Assembly (NCBI RefSeq): GCF_046630445.1
Contig: NC_092337.1
Span: forward strand, 356,492,001 to 356,556,000
DNA from: Rutidosis leptorrhynchoides
Lineage: Eukaryota > Streptophyta > Magnoliopsida > Asterales > Asteraceae
Length of the DNA stretch: 64,000 bases
Direction of reading: 5' to 3'
In this document: piece after piece, positions 1-10,119 of the stretch
Position numbering within the stretch: position 1 is the stretch's first letter
Layout of the letters: each line of letters starts with the position of its first letter
The notes under the pieces: generated by a model
Databases searched by the model: none
What the model was told of the DNA's origin: nothing
The model's input: only the letters and a program-made list of their open reading frames with translations
Translations under genes and position numbers: made by a program

Positions 1-1002
1 CCAACCATGAAGGTGATATTCTAGTAACATACAACAAACAAGAACACAAGTAACAATTATAAAGATTATAAACTTTAAATCTTTTGAAACAAAATATGTA
101 GAACATAACTAGATAGATTATGTTCTTGGATGTTCTTGATAAATACAAGATATAAGTGAAGAATCAAACTAAAGAGTTGATTCTTGAAACATGTAAAGAA
201 AGACAAGTAAGTAAGTAAGTAATAACATGTAAATAACTAAACAACAACAAGACAAGTAATCAAAGACAAGTAGCAAGTAACAAAAGAATGATGATGATGG
301 ATATAGAATTCGGTTTTACAAGGAAGAAAGGAAGAGCAAAATAAGTCCAAGTTACTTACAAAAGCTAGAGAGAAAAGAGAGAAAATGGAAGTAAGTTTGT
401 GTGTGTGTTTTGAGAGAGTAATCTAGAGAATGAAGTAATGAAATTTGAAAAACAAAACACCCTTATGGGGCATCCAAAACCGACGGCTAGTGCAAGGGGG
501 GGGGGGGAGGAGGAGAAAGTTTAATGGTCACTAGCTTGCAAAGTCTTACAAAAGTTGGGTAAAAGAGGTGTTTACATGGGGATCAAGTGTTAACAAGATT
601 CTAAATGGATGTAACTAACTAGTTACACTTAAGTTTGATACTTGCAAGTCTTAATGGGCTAATTAAGTCCAACTAATAAGTAGGGTGGGCTCTCATAAGT
701 CCATGTACATGTATAAAGCCCAAGTTGTATGCAAGTAACAAGTAAGTCCACTAAATGCCCAAGTAATTAACTAATAGTCTTAGTTAATTAAAATGATTAA
801 TAAAATTAATCATGAATGTAAATAATATCTTAAAATATTATTCGTGCAAGTTCCGGGTGTCACAAAGACGTTTCGGGCATTTAAAGTTCAAGTACGGGCA
901 ATTAAAGCAACATGTAAATGTAATAACATACATTCGATTAATCACACGTATTAATAATAATAATTATTAATAAATAACGTTGGAAAAACCAGGGTCGTTA
1001 CA
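1..1002 (-). mobile_element. End of an inverted gypsy-type LTR inserted in Athila gag
   Basis: No coding capacity is seen here. The right edge at 1002 is sharp: from 1003 the sequence matches the Athila gag of copy B from 57603 onward. The last bases, AGGGTCGTTACA, are the reverse complement of a TGTAACGACCCT start, the usual 5' end of many Ty3/gypsy LTRs. I therefore read this as at least 1 kb of an LTR on the minus strand, with the rest outside the window. A 12-G run (496-507) and AT-rich stretches are the only other features. The family is inferred from the terminus alone. The target duplication cannot be checked because the left end is missing. Confidence 0.45.
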
Positions 1003-2596
1003 TGGTGGTTCCATTATGAAGAAAACCGAAACTGATGCTTACAAAATTATTGATAACACTGCTTCCCACTCACATGAGTGGCACCAAGAAAAAGATATCG
1101 TTAGATCATCTAAAGCAGCTAGAGCTGATTCTAGCCATGACTTAGATTCCATTTCTGCAAAGATAGATGCTGTCGAGAGACGAATGGAAAAGATGACTAA
1201 AGATATCCACTCAATACGAATTAGTTGTGAGCAGTGTGGAGGACCACATTTGACAAAAGATTGTCTCAGTATTGAATTAACAATGGAACAAAGAGAGAAT
1301 ATTTCATACATAAACCAAAGGCCTGGAAATAATTATCAGAATAATTATCAACCGCCAAGACCTATTTACAATCAAAATCAGAACTATAACTGAAATATTC
1401 CATACAACAACCAACAAGGTTCTAGCAATCAACAAGTATCCAACAATACTTACAACCAGCAAAGACCTAATTTTCAAAACAAACCACCACAAACTGATGA
1501 TAAAAATCCGAATTTAGAAGATATGATGACGAAGCTAGTTGAAACTCAAACGCAGTTTTTCACATCTCAGAAACAAACGAATGAACAAAATGCCCAAGCA
1601 TTTAGAAATCAACAAGCTTCTATTCAAAATTTGGAACAAGAAGTAAGTAACCTAGCAAGGTTAATAGGTGAAAGAAAACCGGGAAGTTTACCTAGTGATA
1701 CAAATGCAAACCCCCGGAATGAAACAGCTAAAGCTATTACCACAAGAAGTGGTACAACACTTAAACCACCTGAAATACCTGAAAATTCTGATGAAGCTAT
1801 TCCTACTCCACAAGAAACACAACCTGAACAAGATAAGGAAAAAGAACCGGTAGTTGAAAAGGTTAATGAAGATAACACAGCTAAGGATAAACCTTATGTT
1901 AAACCATACCAACCACCACTTCCTTACCCGAGTAAAATGAATAAAGAGAAACTTGAAGGCGAGCAATCCAAATTCTTGGATATGTTTAAACAGATAAATG
2001 TAAATCTTCCTTTCATTGATGTGATTTCAGGAATGCCTAGATATGCTAAATTTCTTAAAGATCTAATCTCAAATAGAAAGAAAATGGAAGAACTCTCGGC
2101 CGTTACTATGAATGCTAATTGTTCAGCAGTGCTGTTGAATAAGATACCAGAAAAATTATCTGATCCAGGAAGTTTCACAATTTCATGTTTTCTGGGTAGT
2201 CTTAGTTCAATAGAAGCATTGGCAGACTTAGGTGCTAGTATAAATTTAATGCCGTATTCACTATACGCTAAACTAGACCTTGAAGAATTGAAACCAACAA
2301 GAATAAGCATACAACTAGCCGATCGATCAATAAAATATCCTAGAGGGATAATGGAGAACATGCTAGTTAAAGTTGGTACTTTAGTATTTCCAGTAGATTT
2401 TGTTGTTCTGGACATGGAAGAAGATTCTCAAGTTCCTCTCATATTAGGAAGACCATTCTTAAACACGGCTAAAGCAATGATAGACGTGTTTGGTAAGAAA
2501 CTGACCCTAAGTATAGAGGATGAGAGTGTTACCTTTTCAGTTGATAGAGCAATGCAACAACCGCAATCTGCAGATGATACATGTTATTATATTTAA
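1003..2596 (+). pseudogene. Athila gag 3' portion and aspartic protease (copy A)
   Basis: This codes for the C-terminal gag and the retropepsin-type protease that matures the polyprotein. The frame holds a zinc knuckle, CEQCGGPHLTKDC (CX2CX3HX4C, about 1229-1267), then a Q/N-rich linker. A lysine/proline-rich region follows, and then the protease motif ADLGASINLMP near 2224-2256. The downstream ILGRPFL motif (about 2443-2463) also fits the fold. Two nonsense changes against copy B break it: CGA to TGA at 1391-1393 and CAA to TAA at 2594-2596. The frame is otherwise continuous on both sides of each stop, so these are point mutations and not domain ends. Confidence 0.88.
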
Positions 2597-4034
2597 ACTA
2601 TAGATTCACATGCAGAATTGTTAGAAGAATTTCTAGAATTACAAGGAACTGGAGAATGTTCTTTAGGAGAAGGAACTGAACCAATTGATGAAGTTGAAAT
2701 GTTAGCTACACTTATAGCTAATGGATATGAACCAACAATAGAAGAAATTCAAATGCTAAAAGAAGAAGACAGATATCGATATAAATCATCGATAGAAGAA
2801 CCACCGAAATTAGAGTTAAAGCCACTTCCAAACCATTTGGAATACGCTTATTTACATGGTGAATCTGAATTACCTGTAATAATATCGTCTTCTCTTACTG
2901 AAAATGAAAAATCTCAACTCATTTCTGTGTTGAAAGCTCATAAACCAGCCATTGCATGGAAGATTCATGATATTAAAGGAATAAGTCCTTCGTATTGCAC
3001 ACATAAAATCCTTATGGAAGAAGGTTATAAAACGTATGTGCAACGCCAACAAAGACTAAATCCTAATATGCAAGATGTTGTTAAAAAAGAAATTATTAAA
3101 CTGCTAGATGCAGGTCTAATTTATCCAATTTCTGATAGTCCATGGGTAAGCCCAGTTCAATGCGTGCCTAAGAAGGGTGGCATGACTGTTATCACAAATG
3201 AGAAAAATGAGCTTATTCCTACTAGGACTGTAACAGGATGGCGTGTATGTATTGATTATAGAAAATTAAATGACGCCACCAGAAAAGATCACTTTCCCTT
3301 ACCTTTCATTGATCAAATGTTGGAAAGGCTAGCCGGAAACAGTTACTATTGTTTTCTAGATGGTTTTTCCGGATATTTTCAAATTCCAATAGCACCCGAA
3401 GATCAAGAGAAAACCACATTTACGTGCCCTTATGGTACTTTTGCTTACAAACGCATGTCATTTGGACTTTGCAACGCCCCTGCAACCTTTCAAAGGTGCA
3501 TGATGGCGATTTTTCACGACATGATAGAAGAATGCATGGAAGTTTTCATGGATGACTTTTCAGTCTTCGGTGATACATTTGAATCATGTTTAGCTAATCT
3601 TGAACGAATGCTGATTAGATGCGAACAATCAAATCTAGTACTTAATTGGGAGAAATGCCATTTCATGGTTAAAGAAGGCATTGTTCTTGGACATAAAATC
3701 TCAAAGGAAATAATTGAAGTGGATAGAGCTAAAGTAGATGTAATTGCTAAACTTCCACATCCCACCATTGTTAGAGGAGTTAGGAGTTTTCTAGGGCATG
3801 CCGGTTTTTACCGACGTTTCATAAAAGATTTTTCAAAAATTGCCACTCCTATGAATAAACTCCTAGAAAAAGATGCTCCATTTATCTTTTCAGATGAATG
3901 TATCAAATCTTTTAATATTCTTAAAGAGAAACTCACTAATGCGCCGATCATGATAACACCAAATTGGAATCTACCGTTTGAACTAATGTGCGATGCAAGT
4001 GATTTTGCAATGGGAGCCGTTTTAGGACAAAGGA
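2597..4034 (+). pseudogene. Athila reverse transcriptase (copy A), cut by Cassandra
   Basis: Reverse transcriptase part of the gag-pol frame. It copies element RNA into cDNA in cytoplasmic particles. Visible motifs in order: WVSPVQCVPKKGG, CIDYRKLN, FLDGFSGYFQIPIAPEDQ, KRMSFGLCNAPATF and the catalytic FMDD near 3546-3557, which is intact here but not in copy B. The RNase H start, MCDASDF, follows near 3987. The frame then runs into the Cassandra element at 4035 and resumes after the duplicated AAGGA at 4665-4669. Apart from that insertion, this segment has no stop. Confidence 0.9.
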
Positions 4035-4306
4035 TGTAACACCCTAGGCAAATCCCACATCGCCCACGAACATGAGTGATCATGGGATTATAAGGTAATA
4101 CTCACGCTTAAATGACACAACGCGTTTTGGAACCACAGGCAGAGCAGATGTGTGAGTACGCTGCAGTTAAGCGTGCTCGGGCGAGAGCACTACCAAGATG
4201 GGTGACCTCCTAGGAAAGTGCTTCTCGTGTGTGGTCGCCAAAAAAAAGTCGTGCGCCTGCGGGCAAAGCGGACAATATTGTGGTCATGTTAAGCTGGGGT
4301 GTTACA
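4035..4306 (+). repeat. Cassandra 5' LTR with 5S-like promoter region
   Basis: A 272-bp LTR running from TGTAACACCC to GTGTTACA. Positions about 4155-4235 resemble the 3' two thirds of plant 5S rRNA, including an A-box-like AAGCGTGCTCGGGC and a C-box-like GATGGGTGACCTCC. Compared with the 3' LTR, two G-to-A changes fall in or beside the C-box (CCAAG and CCTAG where the other copy has CCAGG and CCTGG). This fits cytosine-methylation decay in CHG context. Confidence 0.9.
4155..4235 (+). other. 5S rRNA-derived segment in Cassandra 5' LTR
   Basis: Contains the 5S-type run GCAGTTAAGCGTGCTCGGGC followed by GAGAGCACTACCA and ATGGGTGACCTCC. In 5S genes this region holds the internal Pol III promoter and the TFIIIA site. 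The 5S 5' part is not recognisable, so this is a captured fragment and not a 5S gene. Confidence 0.88.
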
Positions 4307-4309
4307 GAA

Positions 4310-4321
4310 TGGTATCAGAGC
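4310..4321 (+). promoter_or_regulatory. Cassandra primer binding site (tRNA-iMet)
   Basis: TGGTATCAGAGC begins three bases after the 5' LTR end. It is the standard complement of the initiator tRNA-Met 3' end. Confidence 0.92.
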
Positions 4322-4377
4322 CACTCATGTGCCGTTGGGGGTGGTGGGGCAAACCTCATCGAGGATGATGAGTCCCT

Positions 4378-4390
4378 AAGGGGGGGGTGA
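4378..4390 (+). promoter_or_regulatory. Cassandra polypurine tract
   Basis: AAGGGGGGGGTGA lies just upstream of the 3' LTR at 4392. It is the expected plus-strand primer. Confidence 0.88.
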
Positions 4391-4391
4391 A

Positions 4392-4664
4392 TGTAACACC
4401 CTAGGCAAATCCCACATCGCCCACGAACATGAGTGATCATGGGATTATAAGGTAATACTCACGCTTAAATGACACAACGCGTTTTGGGACCACAGGCAGA
4501 GCATATGTGTGAGTACGCTGCAGTTAAGCGTGCTCGGGCGAGAGCACTACCAGGATGGGTGACCTCCTGGGAAAGTGCTTCTCGTGTGTGGTCGCCAAAA
4601 AAAAAGCCGTGCGCCTGCGGGCAAAGCGGACAATATTGTGGTCATGTTAAGCTGGGGTGTTACA
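4392..4664 (+). repeat. Cassandra 3' LTR with intact 5S-like C-box
   Basis: A 273-bp partner of the LTR at 4035. Its 5S-like part (about 4513-4592) keeps GGATGGGTGACCTCCTGGGA, closer to the 5S consensus than the 5' LTR copy. A-run at 4598-4606 is one base longer than in the partner. Confidence 0.9.
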
Positions 4665-5948
4665 AAGGATTGAAAAACGATTTCAACCTATATATTATGC
4701 TAGTAAGACATTACAAGGAGCACAAACGAATTACACAACAACTGAAAAAGAACTCCTTGATATTGTCTTTGCTTTTGACAAATTTCGTTCATATCTCGTT
4801 CTAGCAAAAACGGTGGTCTATACCGACCATTCTGCTCTTAGATACCTATTTTCGAAACAAGATGCCAAACCAAGATTAATCCGTTGGATCTTACTCTTAC
4901 AAGAGTTTGATATTGAAATCCGAGATAAAAAAGGAGCAGAAAATCTCGCCGCTGATCATCTTTCTCGTCTTGAAAATCCCGAATTAGAAGTTCTAAATGA
5001 ATCGGCCATACAAGACAACTTTCCTGATGAATATCTATTGAAGATAGATTATAATGAAATTCCATGGTTTGCAGACTATGCAAACTACTTAGTATGTGGA
5101 TTCCTTGAAAAAGGATTGTCGTACCAAAAACGAAAGAAATTCTTCAGTGATATAAAACACTATTTCTGGGAAGATCCACATCTGTTTAAAAGTTGTCCAG
5201 ATGAAATAATACGCCGATGTGTATTCGGAGATGAAGCTAGTAAAATTTTAAACCATTGTCACACAGGACCAACAGGAGGGCACTATGGGCCTCAACTAAC
5301 AGCAAGAAAAGTTTATGATACTGGATTCTATTGGCCTACAATTTACAAAGACGCACACCTTCTTTGCAAATCCTGTGATGCATGTCAAAGAGCCGGAAAA
5401 ATAAGTCAACGTGATGAAATGTCACAAAATGTCATTCAAGTATGTGAAGTATTTGACATTGGGGTATTGACTTTATGGGTCCATTTCCAAAATCTCATAA
5501 TAATCTCTATATTCTCGTAGCCATTGATTATGTATCTAAATGGGCGGAAGCACAAGCTCTCCCAACTAACGATGCACGAGTTGTAGTCAACTTTTTAAAA
5601 CGTCTTTTTGCAAGGTTTGGAACGCCGAAAGCTTTAATAAGTGATCGGGGTACTCATTTCTGTAATAATCAACTTGAGAAAGTTCTCAAAAGATATGGAG
5701 TAACTCATAAAATCTCCACCGCATATCATCCACAAACAAGTGGACAAGTTGAAAATACCAACCGAGCTTTAAAACGTATTCCAGAAAAAACCGTAGAATC
5801 AAATCCGAAGGAATGGTCCATTAAATTGGAGGATGCACTCTGGGCTTTTAGAACAGCCTACAAAACTCCAATTGGAACCACACCTTTTAGACTTGTTTAT
5901 GGAAAAGCATGTCATCTTCCAGTAGAAATTGAACACAAAGCATTTTGA
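4665..5948 (+). pseudogene. Athila RNase H and integrase core (copy A)
   Basis: The pol frame resumes after Cassandra. RNase H shows [17 protein letters not shown] and AADHLSR, carrying the acidic residues expected. Integrase follows with an HHCC zinc finger ([13 protein letters not shown], then CKSCDACQ near 5371-5391), SDRGTHF and [12 protein letters not shown], which supply the second D and the E of the DDE triad. Against copy B one T is missing near 5460, which destroys the frame just at the first catalytic Asp region. TGG has become TGA at 5946-5948. The DNA still aligns to copy B throughout, so this is a recent fossil. Confidence 0.9.
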
Positions 5949-6353
5949 GCTTTGAAGACATGTAATCTTGATTTACATGAAGCTGGACGTCTACGGTTAA
6001 GTCAACTAAACGAATTAGAAGAATTAAGACATGAAGCATACGAAAATTCGTTAATCTATAAGGAAAGAACGAAGAAATGGCATGATAAAAGAATCAGAAG
6101 TTTAAAAGAATTTAAAGAAGGAGACAGGGTTCTTCTTTTCAATTCACGATTCAAGCTATTTCCTGGAAAATTGAAATCAAGATGGTCTGGACCATTCATA
6201 GGCAAAAGAGTTTTTCCATACGGAACGATAGAATTAATAAATTCAAATGGGATTGAATTTAAGGTTAATGGTCACAGAGTTAAACATTACATAGATAGTC
6301 CAATGGAAGTTGACAATGAAGTTAATCACAATTTCGATACCACAGCTAACTAA
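5949..6353 (+). pseudogene. Athila integrase C-terminal domain (copy A)
   Basis: This is the end of pol after the nonsense codon at 5946. The 133-codon stretch contains [20 protein letters not shown] and RWSGPF, the basic integrase C-terminal domain known from gypsy elements, then the pol stop at 6351-6353. It is in the same frame as the part from 5475. The stop overlaps an AAGTGTGGGG polypurine-like motif (6352-6361). Confidence 0.85.
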
Positions 6354-6527
6354 GTGTGGGGAGATTCAAGTCTTTTAAAGGATAATATGTATTTCTGTTA
6401 GAGTTAGATTTTCTGTTTTCGTGTAGTTCTCGAAAATGGAACCCGAATAGTCTTTCCCTAGCAGACCCTAAAGAACTAGTCTTCTCCCCCCCATTCTGAA
6501 TTTTTATTTTTTTTAGGTTTTTACGAA
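6354..6527 (+). promoter_or_regulatory. Post-pol spacer with splice acceptor before the small ORF
   Basis: A T-rich tract followed by AG at 6515-6516 makes a good plant 3' splice site, twelve bases before the ATG at 6528. Copy B has the same arrangement (AG at 62480-62481, ATG at 62485). I infer that the following ORF is expressed from a spliced subgenomic RNA, as env is in retroviruses. No donor was identified upstream. Confidence 0.55.
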
Positions 6528-6944
6528 ATGAAGACTTCCTGTGAACTAAACCATGGTCTAATGCTACACGCTTTGATCACTAAACGTAATAATGACACAC
6601 TTCCGAGTGAAATAGTATCAGTAATCAGAGAAAGATTGGACGGAGTAAGAAAAGAATCCAGATGCGAAGATAATAAGTTACAATTTGGTAAAGGAAAATC
6701 AAAATCCTCAGCGAAAAGAAGAGCACGACACCTAGAAAGATGTCACAAATGCGGAAAATGGTCACATGGAGGTAAATGTTCAAATAATCAAACCTATTCA
6801 AACACCGAATTTGTTACTTTATGCAGAGACGGACCGTTCATATGTTTAGAAGAAAAAACACTGAATGCTCGAGGTTACGCCTTTGTAGCTATGGAAAACC
6901 AATTAAACCGACTATCTTATGAGTGGGATAGATCATATCACTAA
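6528..6944 (+). CDS. Small basic zinc-knuckle protein of Athila copy A
   Basis: A 138-codon ORF that I cannot assign to a named family. The middle is strongly basic (KGKSKSSAKRRARHLER) and could act as a nuclear localisation or nucleic-acid-binding segment. It runs straight into CHKCGKWSHGGKC, a CX2CX4HX3C variant of the CCHC knuckle. The remainder is mixed and ends with an acidic/aromatic tail. Copy B encodes nearly the same protein (62485-62868), with the frame open in both copies while gag-pol is riddled with stops. A splice acceptor lies just before the ATG and CAG/GTAAGT lies 16 bases after the stop, so it sits on a discrete exon. Its function is unknown. RNA or DNA binding is an inference from the knuckle and charge. 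Confidence 0.7.
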   Translation: MKTSCELNHGLMLHALITKRNNDTLPSEIVSVIRERLDGVRKESRCEDNKLQFGKGKSKSSAKRRARHLERCHKCGKWSHGGKCSNNQTYSNTEFVTLCRDGPFICLEEKTLNARGYAFVAMENQLNRLSYEWDRSYH

Positions 6945-8093
6945 GAATACTATCTCACAGGTAAGTCTGTACAGTTTTTATTTTTTTTATTTTCATTTTT
7001 AACCTTTTGATAATAAACGCTAATTTGTTCGCTATAAAGTATTAAATTGGTATTGAATAAAATTAGGTTTGGCGACCGAAATTATGGATATCATATAAAA
7101 ATTTATTACATCACTGCGAAATTTAATGTTTATTCTTAAGGTATAAATATCTTTAATCAATCAAACCAAAATATTTCAAAAATTCGTCATGAGTTAAATT
7201 AGGTCATGGAACCGAAATTACTTTACCGAAAAGAGGGGGCATATTTTTGATAATATTTGATTGATTAAAGTGGGATAAAAGCCAAAATGATTTTTAATTT
7301 TATTTTTACTTTGTTTTTAAAATTAATATTAAAATAATATTGTAAACTTTTTAAAATCAATATACTTAAAATTGTAAATATTTGAAAAATTAATATTTTT
7401 AATATAAGTTTGCATGTATAAAAACAAAAATATAATTTAAGTTTGGTGTGAATTTATAATTCGAATTTTTAATTAAGTTTAGTGTGAATTTTTAATTTTA
7501 TGCATTTTAAATTTAAGTTTGGTGTGAATTTAAAAACAAAAATTTACTTTATTTCGCTAAGTTAAAAATATGATTTTTAAAATTCGTCGTAAGTTGAAGA
7601 CTAGGTCTTTGAACCGAAATTGCTTTACCCGAGGGAGGGACGAGAAATTTTATTATCATTATTTTTAAACTTATTGAATTAAAGTATGCCAAAAACATTA
7701 AAAAAAAAACCCAAAAATCTTAGCTTTTAAAACAATCGCTACAAAAAGACAAATTTTAAAATTTTAGAAGGACGGACTAGGACATCGATCCGAAACGACC
7801 TCGTCCTAAAACAAAGGAAAACAAAATTTTAAATTTATTTTATATTTGTTTTATAAGTTAAGGCTTATATAAAATAAAAAAAAAAAAAAAAAAAAAACCA
7901 AACACCGCGACTCGTGGAGTTTGAAAAAGTCAAATGCCGCGACTCGCGGAGAGACCAAAACCCAGAAAAAAATAAAACGAGCTGAACAGCTCAGTTGCAC
8001 ACACCCACCCACTCCAAACTGCGCAAACACCCGAAAAACACACACCAAATTCGCAATTTTTGACCGTTTATCATCAAATTTTTTACTAAAATC
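6945..8093 (+). other. AT-rich spacer after small ORF, with donor site, repeats and twin dyads
   Basis: Starts with a strong 5' splice site (CAG/GTAAGT, GT at 6961). Three copies of TAAGTTTGGTGTGAATTT or close variants sit at about 7438, 7473 and 7513, and copy B has the same three. An A-run follows at 7879-7897, then a pair of dyads at 7905-7917 and 7937-7949. No coding sequence was recognised. Confidence 0.6.
7905..7949. promoter_or_regulatory. Twin-dyad module, CGACTCG type, upstream of ORF-1-like gene
   Basis: CCGCGACTCGTGG (centre 7911) and CCGCGACTCGCGG (centre 7943) are dyads with a single central base and are exactly 32 bp apart. The second is perfect and the first has one mismatch. 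The same two-site layout occurs in the LTR promoter of this element. Confidence 0.75.
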
Positions 8094-10119
8094 ATGTTGA
8101 GAAGGATGCTATCAAGGAATTACTCAAGGAAAACGGTAAATTTCTACACCTAAACACCATTTAATCCGAAAATTAGTGTTCTTGAGCAATTTTTTCCCCA
8201 ATTCGATTTTAATGCTTTTTAGTGTAATTATGCTTAAATTGCTTGTGTATTATGCTTGTATAACCTAGATTGATACTATTTAACATGATTAGAAGCCTTA
8301 AACTTCAAATTTTGAGTAATCTAGGGTTTGTGTTCTTGAGCAAATTTGGGGCTTTTTGATATAAACAGGTTATGGCCGATTTTTGTCATGAATTGTTGCT
8401 AAATTAAGTAGTGTAACATGTTTAGGTAGTTAAATGATCTAAACTTTGAGCCTAAGCATGATTTTGAGAATTAAAGTGGACTTTTTCAAGTCTAAAATTC
8501 ATGAACTTAATTTTTGAGAAATAATGCCATTTGAAACTTGTTTAAATGCTAGTAATGATTATTTTGACATGTTATTTCAGTTGAATGCTTATGAACTTGA
8601 CGAACATTTTCGTATATGCTTATTTGAAAAAGTGTAGATTTGATAAAAATATGAAAATGAGCATAAGTTTGATATAAATTGGACATGTAATTGTAATTAT
8701 TTTGATTGATGATTTTGCTGACACTAATGCATATTTGGATGCACAAAAATTGTGTTTGATGTGTTTTGCAGACTGAAAGGGGTGAATCTTCATCCCAAGC
8801 TCGCAATGCTCCTGCTGAGAATGCGGAACAACAGGAGGTGGATAACTACTACAAACAAGATATACCTCATCCAGTTATGACATTTTCTGATATGCACTTG
8901 GAAGATTTGCACCCGAACTTGAGATTTGACAGACGTTGGATAGATTATCCAAAATACCAAAGGGGTTTGCATACTCTTCATTCTAAAGCTGTTGAAGTAC
9001 CTAGGGTAATAGAATGGGCATCGTTAGAAGCTGTAGAATTAGCCGGGCCAATTAGGGAATTACTTACACAGAGGTATGGTAATTCTACTTTTAACGATTG
9101 GGTACGTTTATTCAACATGCGTAGACCTGTATATAAAGTATGGTGTGAAGAATTATTGTGTAGTATATAAATAAATGATCGGGTAGCTAGTTTAACCGAT
9201 CGATCTTTTATTAGATTTTTGTTAGGAGGTTCGATGCGCCACATGTCTTTACTAGACATGGCTCAGGCCTTACGTATATATACGCCTGAGGAGTTAGCAT
9301 CTGCCGATTGTAGAGGGTTGATATTAAATGGTAGGAAAATTGATGAAAATTTTGATACGCATGGTGTATGGAGTCAAATGACTAGCCATCACCGATTTAA
9401 AGGGGGAAATTACTCTTATTTGGATATAGATAGAGCAGAGTTAAGAGTAATTCATAGGTTTTTAGCTAATTCGATTACACAAAGAGGTAAGAATAAGGAA
9501 AAGGTAAATGAACAGGATTTGTTTTACCATATGTGTATTCGAGACCCACAAAGCGCTGTAAGTATACCGTATTGTATGGGTTATTATTTATCAGCTATGG
9601 TTAGAGGGATGAGACCGCACAGTATAATAGGAGGTGGTATATTTATTACTTTGATTGCTGAATATCTCGGTGTGGATATAAGTCGGGGGGGGATTATTAG
9701 TTGAAGAACCAGAACCCCGCGATACAATAGGTTTAAATGTATACCATGGTGTGAAGGTTTTGAAGAGGCGAAATAACGCCGCAGTACAATACCATGGTAG
9801 ACATCCACAGGTTGAGAGAAACCAACAGCCAGGTAATGTGGGAGGAGGAAATGAAATGACAGAAATGCAAAGGTTTATAGCTTCACAAGAGTATGAAAAT
9901 GCTAGACATCGAGCATTTGAAGATTGGCAAGTTCATCAAAACCAAATCATAGCTCATTGCCAACATGTAGGTAGAAACTATATTCCTACTCCATCGCCCG
10001 TATTTCCTCCCTGGTCTATAGAGATCCAACCACCATATCCTACGTATAACCCAGCCGAAGCATTCTATAACACATACGGTTATGCATGGAACCCCTACTG
10101 GTATCAGTATCATCCCTAG
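8094..10119 (+). pseudogene. ATHILA ORF-1-like gene, probably spliced (copy A)
   Basis: Exon 1 is 8094-8135 (14 codons, start MLRRMLSRN). It ends at a GTAAAT donor. Exon 2 starts at 8772 after TTTTGCAG and joins in phase. The open frame from 8766 has no ATG of its own, which supports splicing. The body resembles the plant ATHILA ORF-1 / plant transposon protein family: MSLLDMAQALRIYTPEEL, then VIHRFLANSITQRG and DLFYHMCI, then a glycine-rich IIGGGIF segment. The C-terminus is P/Y-rich. It lies in the position of env in Athila elements, and no convincing signal peptide or membrane anchor was seen. A TAA at 9168-9170 and a frame change at an 8-G run (9685-9692) break it. The family call is from memory of motif layout. 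Confidence 0.65.
8136..8771 (+). other. Predicted intron in ORF-1-like gene
   Basis: Starts GTAAAT, ends TTTTGCAG, is 636 bp and T-rich, and joins codons in phase 0. Predicted only; no transcript evidence is available. Confidence 0.5.

Larger units (their letters stand above)
4035..4664 (+). mobile_element. Complete Cassandra-type TRIM retrotransposon
   Basis: A 630-bp element with two near-identical LTRs of about 272 bp around an 85-bp interior, flanked by a perfect 5-bp target duplication, AAGGA (4030-4034 and 4665-4669). It starts TGTAACACCC and ends GGGTGTTACA. The interior has only a primer site complementary to initiator tRNA-Met (4310-4321) and a polypurine tract (4378-4390), so it is non-autonomous. 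The LTRs carry 5S-rRNA-like sequence, the hallmark of Cassandra. By eye the LTRs differ by about five substitutions and one A-run indel, pointing to a fairly young insertion. It lies in the same orientation as the Athila element it disrupts. Confidence 0.95.

Noticed and set aside
1924..2415. 163-codon antisense ORF, also at 58524-59015
   Set aside because: A shadow of the protease/gag coding strand, conserved only because the sense strand is.
4151..4235. A 5S rRNA gene
   Set aside because: Only the 3' part of 5S is matched, it lies in an LTR with a second copy 357 bp on, and the whole fits Cassandra.
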